A stretch of DNA of 53,285 bases from Hyphomicrobiales bacterium (GTDB lineage Bacteria; Pseudomonadota; Alphaproteobacteria; Rhizobiales; Beijerinckiaceae), in NCBI GenBank assembly GCA_003963405.1, contig RXIY01000008.1, positions 1-53,285 on the forward strand. The letters run 5' to 3'. The notes under the pieces are model-generated. The model ran no database searches. It worked only from the letters and a program-made list of their open reading frames with translations, and had not been told where the DNA came from. The translations under genes and the position numbers were made by a program. Shown in pieces: positions 47,382 to 53,285 of the stretch (position 1 is its first letter; each line of letters begins with the position of its first letter).

Positions 47382-50300
47382 TTATTGGCGGCCACTGTCC
47401 GGCAGCCGGGTCGTTCCGTCGAGGACGCCCATGATCTTGCGGATCATCCCCGGCGCGATGGCCGAAAGCGGGTTGACGTTCACGACCGGAGACGAGAGCG
47501 ATCCCGTGAGTCTGTAGCTCAGCGCAAAAATGCCCTCGTGCTGGCCGCCGGCGATCACGAAGCCGAGCACCGGGATGTTCGAGAGCAGGCTGTTCAGCGC
47601 ATAGGCCGGCACATAAGAGCCCGCGAGGTCGAGGCGGTCGCGGGGGAAGTCGATGAAGCCGTCGAAGGTCATGCCGATTTCCGGCCCCGACATCACGCCT
47701 TCGCGCACCGAGAGGCGCCCCCCGGACCAGGTGAAGCCCGACTGCAATCGACCGATACGCACGGAGTCGGGATCGAATCGAATGTTGCCTCGATCGTCCG
47801 CGCGCTGCACGCCGCCCTGCGCCATCAGCTGGCGAATCGTCGGCTCGCCCTTGAGGAAGAAGTCGCGGACGCGAATCATGCCCTCGGCGCCGTTCTGGCC
47901 GAGCTCGACATTGGCGTTCAGCACGCCGCTTTCCATCTTCCGGTAGATATCGACGAAAGCCAGAAGCGAGCCAGCGTCATTGGTCGAGATCTCTATCATC
48001 GGATTGCTGTTCTGGCCGCGCGACAGCGCCACCGCCAGTTGCTCGCGGCCGAACGAGCCCGTGAGCGACACGAAGCGCGGCCGCCCCCCTTTGCTCGAAA
48101 GCCTGAAATCCACATTGGAGAGAATTTGCTTTCCATGGCCGGTGACGATCGGGGACTTGAACTCGAGGTCGATGTCGTCGCCCGAGCTTTTCCCGACGCC
48201 CGAGAGCGGCTTGTCGGCCCCCGAGCGAATGAGCGAGCCGAGCATCGGCCGAGCGTCCCAGTTCGAGCCGCGGGCGACGACCTTGATCGCGTCTCCGACG
48301 CGCGAAATGTCGAGCCGCATGTCGTCGCCCGGCGAGAGCCGCACCGGCGCCAGCCGCGCGCCGCGCAGCGCGCCTTCCTTCGACAGTTCGATCAATCCCT
48401 GCGCCTGTGCGGAGCCAGCCTCGAAGCTGAACTGGTCGAGCGCGATGCCGTCGCCACGCTTCACGAGCATGAAAGACGCCCGCGCCGGCCGCCCGGCGGG
48501 CTTCGTCATGCCGGGGATGGGATTGTCGAAGACGGCCCGCGTGAAGTCGAGCTCGATGTGAGCGTTGAGATCTTCGACCGGGAGCGGCGTCTTGACGACG
48601 GCCGACACGGGGCCGGCGACGCCCCCCATGGCGTAGCCCGCGCGCTGGCGCGCCGCGTCGTCGAAGGTGAAGGTCACTTGCGCCTGCGCCGGGCCCGTCT
48701 CCCCGAAGCCGCGCCTCACGTCGAGCGTGGCCGGCGCGCCATAGATTCGGCCGCCGCCGCTCACCTGGAGGCCAGAGCGGTCTGCAAGGACCCGCAGCGT
48801 CGCCCCCTCGAGCCGTTCCTTGCCGATGAGCCGCTCGATGACGAGATTGCTCGCCGTCGCGTCGATCGCGAAAGTCGTCGTCTCGTCGCGAGCCTTCTCG
48901 CCGATCTCGAAGTCGATCTTCAGCCGGCCGTCGATCTGGCCCTTGATGGCTCCGGGGTCCACCGGAATGGACGCATGGCTCGCGATGGCGGGAATGGCGA
49001 GAACGTCCGCCACGGCCTCCACGCTGCCCGCGACCTTCAGATCGAGTACGGCGGGAGTCGGACGCAGCGCGTTGTCGGCAACCGAGAAACGTCCCTGCTC
49101 GATTGCGAGCTTGCGGCCGGGCGCCGGTTCGAGCGCGCCGGAGGACGCGTCGAAAGAAGAGGTGCGGCCCGTGATGCGCAGCCGCCCGTCGATCCCGGTG
49201 AGCGGCGCCATGCCCGGCAGCACCTCGACGACGCTGGCGTTGACGATTTCGCCCGTGACCTCGACCGAGTCATCCGGCGGGGGGCGCTCGTAGCGCATGG
49301 CCGTGAGCGCGGCGTCGTCGAAGGCGCCGGCCCCATGCGCCCGCCGGATCACGCCAGCCGGCACATGATCGACGAACCAGGTCCGCACTCCGGCCGCCAC
49401 ATGCGTCGGCCAGAGCCGTGAGAGCGCGCGGATCTGCGTGTCCTCGACATCAAGCGTGTAGGAAACCCGTGTTTCGCCCCGGTAGATCAGCGCCCCCGTC
49501 GCCGCCACCCGCAGATCGGGGCCGGAGAAGGCGAATCTGTCGGCGAGAACCCGCCCCTGCCCGGCCATCAGGCGGGCCTCGAGCTGGCCCTCCTCGATCG
49601 GAACCGTCATCTCGCCCGCGCGCTCGGGCGTGATCTGCGTCGGCTTGACGAGGCGCAGGGCGATCATCCAGGCGTCGGCCCCCGGATCGGCGCCGGGCGG
49701 CAACTCCGCGGGCGGCGCCGCCTCGCCCGCGAGCGCCATGTCGAATCCGCCGGCCTTGAACTGGAGCGGGGCGATCACGACCTTGCGCTCGTGCCGGCTC
49801 CAGGCCGCCTGTCCGGCGATGCGCTGGATCATCACCGGCTCGTGATCCGGCTCGTCGAGACGGAAGAAACCCTTGCCGATCTCGAAGGCGCCCTTGGCGT
49901 CGAGCACGATGTCGTCGCGGGAGAGAGAAAAGCTCATGTCCACGCCGAGCGGCGCGTCCGTGTCGAAGCCTGTCGTGCGGAAACCGCCGATCAGCGCGAT
50001 TTCGTCGATCCTCAGGTCGCGCACGCGGGCGACGAAGGAGCGGGATTGGCCGGGCGCGCCCCTGGCGGCCGCCGTGGCGGTCCAGCGCCCGGAGGGGCCG
50101 GTCGCGGCAAGGCTGAAGCGCATGGCCTCTTCGCTCTTGGTGAGGCTGATCGCAACGTCCTTGTACACGATGACGCGATCGACCGTGCGGTCGTCGATCG
50201 TGAGCCGCCCCTGCAGCAGGCCGAGGCGGTCGAGCGTTCCCACCGGGCTGTTGGGGCTCGTCGCAAAGTCCATGAGGCTGCGCAGCGCGGCCGCGCCGGT

Positions 50301-50924
50301 CTTGAGCAGCGCCACGCGCTCGGGAGCCATTGCCGGCGCAGGGGCAGCCGAGGCCGCCGGGGGAGCGATTTTCGGCGTCGTGAGGGGGTCGGCGCCAGCC
50401 GAAAAGGCCATCGTCCCGTCCGCCTGAAGCGAGAGCCTGAGGTCGAGATCCAGCGCCTCGAGGCGGCGCGGCTTAATGTGGCCGAGCAGCAGCGAGGGCC
50501 AGTCGATCGACAGCACGGCGCGCGGCGCCGCGAGGACGGCGCGCCCACTCTCCTTCACGACGAGGTCGTCGACGGAGAGGGTCGGCCCGCTATCGCTATT
50601 CGTGAGAGACGCGCCGCGGAGCTGGAAGGCGAATTGACCGGCGAAACGCTCGTCGAGCGCCGCAACGATGCGCGGCGTGAGCCATGTGAGGCTGATTGGT
50701 CCCTGCGACAGCATCGCGAAGAAGACGCCGAGCGCCACGCACAGCAGCGCCAGCGCGGCGATTCCGCCAAAGGCGAGCCCACGCAGCCATCGCGAGCCGC
50801 GAAGATCGCCCGAGCCCCCCGGCCATGAGTTCCCCGGCCACGAGCCATGCGCACGGTTTCTCGGCGGCCGCGCATCGAAGCCCAGCCGATCCCCGCGATC
50901 CTCGCGCCCTCTCTGGTCGGTCAA
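47382..50924 (-). CDS. AsmA/YhdP-like envelope protein (DUF3971)
   Basis: 1180 residues. A cytoplasmic basic N-terminus precedes one membrane helix (about 48-72, LAFGGIAALALLCVALGVFFAML). The remainder is a very long beta-rich periplasmic region of AsmA type, with repeated strand patterns and a C-terminal DUF3971-like block ending GFIDFPRDRLDLAGSYVPAYALNSLLSNIPVLGFVIAGG. TamB/YhdP/AsmA proteins are thought to carry phospholipid between the membranes. The length and the C-terminal pattern fit YhdP-type members of Hyphomicrobiales. It is divergent from bcp. Confidence 0.88.
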   Translation of the reverse strand: MTDQRGREDRGDRLGFDARPPRNRAHGSWPGNSWPGGSGDLRGSRWLRGLAFGGIAALALLCVALGVFFAMLSQGPISLTWLTPRIVAALDERFAGQFAFQLRGASLTNSDSGPTLSVDDLVVKESGRAVLAAPRAVLSIDWPSLLLGHIKPRRLEALDLDLRLSLQADGTMAFSAGADPLTTPKIAPPAASAAPAPAMAPERVALLKTGAAALRSLMDFATSPNSPVGTLDRLGLLQGRLTIDDRTVDRVIVYKDVAISLTKSEEAMRFSLAATGPSGRWTATAAARGAPGQSRSFVARVRDLRIDEIALIGGFRTTGFDTDAPLGVDMSFSLSRDDIVLDAKGAFEIGKGFFRLDEPDHEPVMIQRIAGQAAWSRHERKVVIAPLQFKAGGFDMALAGEAAPPAELPPGADPGADAWMIALRLVKPTQITPERAGEMTVPIEEGQLEARLMAGQGRVLADRFAFSGPDLRVAATGALIYRGETRVSYTLDVEDTQIRALSRLWPTHVAAGVRTWFVDHVPAGVIRRAHGAGAFDDAALTAMRYERPPPDDSVEVTGEIVNASVVEVLPGMAPLTGIDGRLRITGRTSSFDASSGALEPAPGRKLAIEQGRFSVADNALRPTPAVLDLKVAGSVEAVADVLAIPAIASHASIPVDPGAIKGQIDGRLKIDFEIGEKARDETTTFAIDATASNLVIERLIGKERLEGATLRVLADRSGLQVSGGGRIYGAPATLDVRRGFGETGPAQAQVTFTFDDAARQRAGYAMGGVAGPVSAVVKTPLPVEDLNAHIELDFTRAVFDNPIPGMTKPAGRPARASFMLVKRGDGIALDQFSFEAGSAQAQGLIELSKEGALRGARLAPVRLSPGDDMRLDISRVGDAIKVVARGSNWDARPMLGSLIRSGADKPLSGVGKSSGDDIDLEFKSPIVTGHGKQILSNVDFRLSSKGGRPRFVSLTGSFGREQLAVALSRGQNSNPMIEISTNDAGSLLAFVDIYRKMESGVLNANVELGQNGAEGMIRVRDFFLKGEPTIRQLMAQGGVQRADDRGNIRFDPDSVRIGRLQSGFTWSGGRLSVREGVMSGPEIGMTFDGFIDFPRDRLDLAGSYVPAYALNSLLSNIPVLGFVIAGGQHEGIFALSYRLTGSLSSPVVNVNPLSAIAPGMIRKIMGVLDGTTRLPDSGRQ

Positions 50925-51055
50925 AAATCCTCGCTAATGGGCTCGAGTCGCCCATAAATGGCGCTTGCCTGTCGAGCGGCGCACTTGCCCGGGCGGCGCC
51001 ATCCCTGCATTGTTCAGCTCAATTTTAATTGCGGTTGCGACGAAAGGAAGGCGCA

Positions 51056-51631
51056 ATGGCGACGAAAGCGGCAAGCAGCAAACCGGCGGCGGCGAAATCT
51101 GACGCCAAGCCAAAGGTAAAAACCGAGAAACAGGCGGCGGTTAAGAGCGAAACGGCCGCCGCGGTTCCTGCCCTCGCGGAGGGCGATCCGGCGCCAGCCT
51201 TCGCCCTCCCCGGCGCCGGAGGCGAGACCGTCTCGCTCGCCTCATTTGCGGGCAGAAAGGTGGCGCTCTATTTCTATCCGAAGGACGACACCTCGGGCTG
51301 CACCAAAGAAGCTATCGAATTCAACGCTTTGCGCGACAAATTCGCCAAGGCGAAAACCGTCGTCGTCGGCATGTCGCCCGATTCGCCCAAGAGCCACGAC
51401 AAGTTCCGCGACAAATACGAACTGACCTTGTCGCTGGCCGCCGACGAGACCAAGGAAACGCTCGCCGCCTATGGCGTATGGGTCGAAAAAAGCATGTACG
51501 GCCGCAAATATATGGGCGTCGAACGTTCCACCTTCCTCATCGACCCCTCAGGGCGAATCGCGAAGATTTGGCGCAAGGTGAAAGTGCCTGGCCACGCCGA
51601 GGAGGTGCTGGCCGCCGCTGAAGCGTTGTAA
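51056..51631 (+). CDS. bcp: Bcp/PrxQ-type peroxiredoxin, single cysteine
   Basis: 191 residues. A Lys/Ala-rich extension covers about 1-38; the peroxiredoxin domain follows (GDPAPAFALPGAGGETVSL). The peroxidatic cysteine is Cys82 in DDTSGCTKEA. The usual resolving cysteine five residues later is replaced by Ile, and no other cysteine exists, so it would need an external thiol such as glutathione, glutaredoxin or thioredoxin. It reduces hydrogen peroxide and alkyl peroxides. GGAAGG precedes the ATG at 51056; the frame start at 51029 would add nine residues without reason. Confidence 0.93.
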   Translation: MATKAASSKPAAAKSDAKPKVKTEKQAAVKSETAAAVPALAEGDPAPAFALPGAGGETVSLASFAGRKVALYFYPKDDTSGCTKEAIEFNALRDKFAKAKTVVVGMSPDSPKSHDKFRDKYELTLSLAADETKETLAAYGVWVEKSMYGRKYMGVERSTFLIDPSGRIAKIWRKVKVPGHAEEVLAAAEAL

Positions 51632-51642
51632 AGCGGCGGTGG

Positions 51643-51671
51643 CATGCCCGCGTCCGGCGCGGGCATTCTGT
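51643..51671 (+). terminator. Terminator after bcp
   Basis: ATGCCCGCG (51643-51651) pairs with CGCGGGCAT (51657-51665) around TCCGG, followed by TCTGTTT. Confidence 0.7.
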
Positions 51672-51708
51672 TTGCAGGGCTCCGCGTCGGCTGAGTGACG
51701 CCGGCGCC

Positions 51709-52626
51709 TCAGTGCTCGTGCTCGACCGCCGCAGGCGCGGCGTCGGGCGCCGGCCCGCCGCCCGCGGCTTTCTTCGCGAGGATCTTGGCCATGTCCTCCT
51801 CGCCCTTCTTGGCGGCGGCGAGGTCGGGCTTCAGCGCAAAAGCGGCAACGTAATCCGCCTTGGCGCGTTCGAAATCCTTCTTGCCACGCCAGGCGTTGGC
51901 GCGGTTGAGCAAGGCGGTCGCATTTTTCGGATCGAGTTTCGCGGCCGCCTCGAAGTCGGCGAGCGCCTTGTCGTAATCGGCCTTGGCGTAATAGCAGCCG
52001 CCCCGCCCGATCAGCGCCGGCACGAGCTTCGGGTCCCGCTTCAGGGCCTCGGCGTAATCCGCGATGGCGCGGGCGTGATCGCCCTTTGCATGGTAATAAT
52101 TCGCCCGCGCGGCGAGCGGCGCGGCGGATTTGCCGTCGAGCTTCACAGCCTCGTCGATATCGGCGAGCGACTTTTCGGCGTCGCCCTTGGCGCGCCAGGC
52201 CGAGGCGCGCGCCATGAAAGCGGCGGCGTTCTTCTTGTCGTGGGCGATCGCCTGATCATAGTCCGCGATCGCCGCGTCGAGATCGCCCTTTGCGTGATGA
52301 GCCGCGCCGCGCGCCAGCAAGACGACCGCCGATCCCGGCTCGACCTCGAGCGCCTTGCCGTAATCCTCGATGGCGTGGGCGTAATCGCCCTTCGCCTGAT
52401 AGGCGCCGGCGCGATTGACGTAGGCGGCGAGCTGATTGTGCTTGGATTCCTTGTCGATCGCCTCGATCACCTGCGTGCAGCCGGCGATGCGCTCGTCGGG
52501 ATTGCTGGAGCGGCACAGCTTCCAGCCGGGGCTGACGCCGGCGGAATGGGCGGCCAGCGCCTGCGAGGAGCCCACACATAAAATCAATGCCGCCGCGAAA
52601 GCGGCGCTGCGAGACGAGGCGACCAT
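51709..52626 (-). CDS. Secreted tetratricopeptide-repeat protein
   Basis: 305 residues. A signal peptide ends near LAAHS. About six TPR units of 34 residues follow from about residue 66, with repeated AYxxRGxxYxAKGDYxxAIADYxxAL patterns. The end is Ala/Pro-rich with a His-Glu-His finish (VEHEH). The CRSSNPDERIAGCTQVI stretch before the repeats has two cysteines that may form a disulfide. It is a likely periplasmic scaffold; partner unknown. Confidence 0.88.
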   Translation of the reverse strand: MVASSRSAAFAAALILCVGSSQALAAHSAGVSPGWKLCRSSNPDERIAGCTQVIEAIDKESKHNQLAAYVNRAGAYQAKGDYAHAIEDYGKALEVEPGSAVVLLARGAAHHAKGDLDAAIADYDQAIAHDKKNAAAFMARASAWRAKGDAEKSLADIDEAVKLDGKSAAPLAARANYYHAKGDHARAIADYAEALKRDPKLVPALIGRGGCYYAKADYDKALADFEAAAKLDPKNATALLNRANAWRGKKDFERAKADYVAAFALKPDLAAAKKGEEDMAKILAKKAAGGGPAPDAAPAAVEHEH

Positions 52627-52784
52627 GTGTCGGATAGGCTCCGTGAAGATAAAGAGTGGCGGGACGATCCTACTCGCCCGGCGGCGCGGAGCAACCGCAA
52701 TTTTCCCGCGTTTTGCGCATGGGGACAGCCCGGTTACGCTAGGGAGAGCCCGGCGATTCGCCGGAGCGTCGGGCGGGGGCCTTC

Positions 52785-53108
52785 ATGATCGTATCGACGA
52801 CGAACGAGATCGCGGGTTATCGTATCGTTCAGCATCTTGGGCTTGTGCGCGGCATCACGGTTCGGTCCCGATCCGTCGTCGGAAATTTCGTCGGCGGCCT
52901 GCAGGGCGTCTTCGGCGGCAAGCTCTCGGTCTATGTCGAATTGGCGGAAACCGCGCGGCAGGAGGCTTTCGACCACATGTGCGAACACGCCGCGCAGGGA
53001 GGCGCTAACGCGATCATCGGGATGCGCTACGACGCCAATGAGATCATGGACGGCGTGACCGAGGTGCTGGCCTACGGCACCGCTGTTCTTGTCGAACGTA
53101 CGGCATAA
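52785..53108 (+). CDS. YbjQ/UPF0145-family protein
   Basis: 107 residues. It shows the family pattern: N-terminal [19 protein letters not shown], then [35 protein letters not shown] and a C-terminal strand [11 protein letters not shown]. These small proteins form pentameric assemblies with a putative metal-binding role; the biochemical function is unknown. It is divergent from the TPR gene and precedes rnd by 49 bases on the same strand. Confidence 0.92.
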   Translation: MIVSTTNEIAGYRIVQHLGLVRGITVRSRSVVGNFVGGLQGVFGGKLSVYVELAETARQEAFDHMCEHAAQGGANAIIGMRYDANEIMDGVTEVLAYGTAVLVERTA

Positions 53109-53157
53109 TGTCAAAAATGCTTCTGCCTCAGGGCGAAACTGGGTAAACTGCATTTCA

Positions 53158-53285
53158 ATGAGCCTGTTGACCACCACCGATGAGCTTGCGGCCGTCTGCG
53201 ACCGGTTTTCGCGCCACCCCTTCGTGACGGTGGACACCGAATTCCTGCGGGAAACCACCTTTTGGCCGAAGGTCTGCGTCATCCA
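53158..53285 (+). CDS. rnd: Ribonuclease D, N-terminal part (runs off the window)
   Basis: Only 42 complete codons are present. [20 protein letters not shown] is followed by [22 protein letters not shown], the first DEDD-exonuclease motif (Asp and Glu of VDTEF). That, with the T-F-W-P spacing, is characteristic of RNase D, a 3'-5' exonuclease in tRNA maturation. No stop is seen. Confidence 0.85.
   Translation, partial: MSLLTTTDELAAVCDRFSRHPFVTVDTEFLRETTFWPKVCVI

Noticed and set aside
47385..49421. 678-residue plus-strand open frame opposite the AsmA-like gene
   Set aside because: Antisense shadow; composition is dominated by Arg, His and Ala and there is no domain.

Overview
The window is GC-rich chromosomal DNA of an alphaproteobacterium, most probably of the order Hyphomicrobiales (Rhizobiales). 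The basis is gene content and order: ftsH-glmM, a cysS-acetyltransferase-cimA operon, the CtrA pathway kinase CckA, bamE divergent from DUF177-plsX-fabH-ihfA, radA-cvpA-purF-SDR, and the order-typical families DUF992 and DUF2865. A methanotroph-type relative (Methylocystis/Methylosinus) is a guess from general resemblance, not shown by any marker gene here. No rRNA, tRNA, CRISPR array, intact insertion sequence or prophage was seen.

Layout. 1-9.5 kb: the tail of ftsH, an arsC-type reductase, glmM, an outer-membrane barrel gene behind a perfect CtrA box, uvrB, two small uncharacterised genes, an Atm1-like ABC exporter and a LOG-family hydrolase. 9.5-16 kb: cimA, a GNAT acetyltransferase, a 43-residue membrane miniprotein and cysS (all minus strand), then envelope proteins including CreA and DUF2865. 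16-21.6 kb: cckA divergent from a FliO-like gene across a second perfect CtrA box, then dksA and icd. 21.7-25.2 kb: a somewhat AT-richer stretch with an outer-membrane protein carrying a poly-Gly tract and 31 consecutive prolines, an uncharacterised gene and a POT peptide transporter.

25.3-28.5 kb: a compact SxtJ-like / DUF5989 / NodU-type carbamoyltransferase cassette, beside a flavodoxin-like gene and a 59-residue membrane protein. 28.7-39.7 kb: argC, a lytic transglycosylase, bamE, the fatty-acid/phospholipid initiation genes plsX-fabH with ihfA, then radA, cvpA, purF and a short-chain dehydrogenase. 39.8-53.3 kb: DUF992, EcsC, an MBOAT/AlgJ-like O-acetylation pair, tyrS, a large unrecognised protein, a 1180-residue AsmA/YhdP-like protein, a single-cysteine Bcp peroxiredoxin, a TPR protein, YbjQ and the start of rnd.

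Most of the window is core genome. The less-explained parts are the carbamoyltransferase cassette, the homopolymer outer-membrane protein and its AT-rich surroundings, the MBOAT/AlgJ pair, the 565-residue unknown protein, two membrane miniproteins, two perfect CtrA boxes and a three-copy palindromic intergenic repeat.
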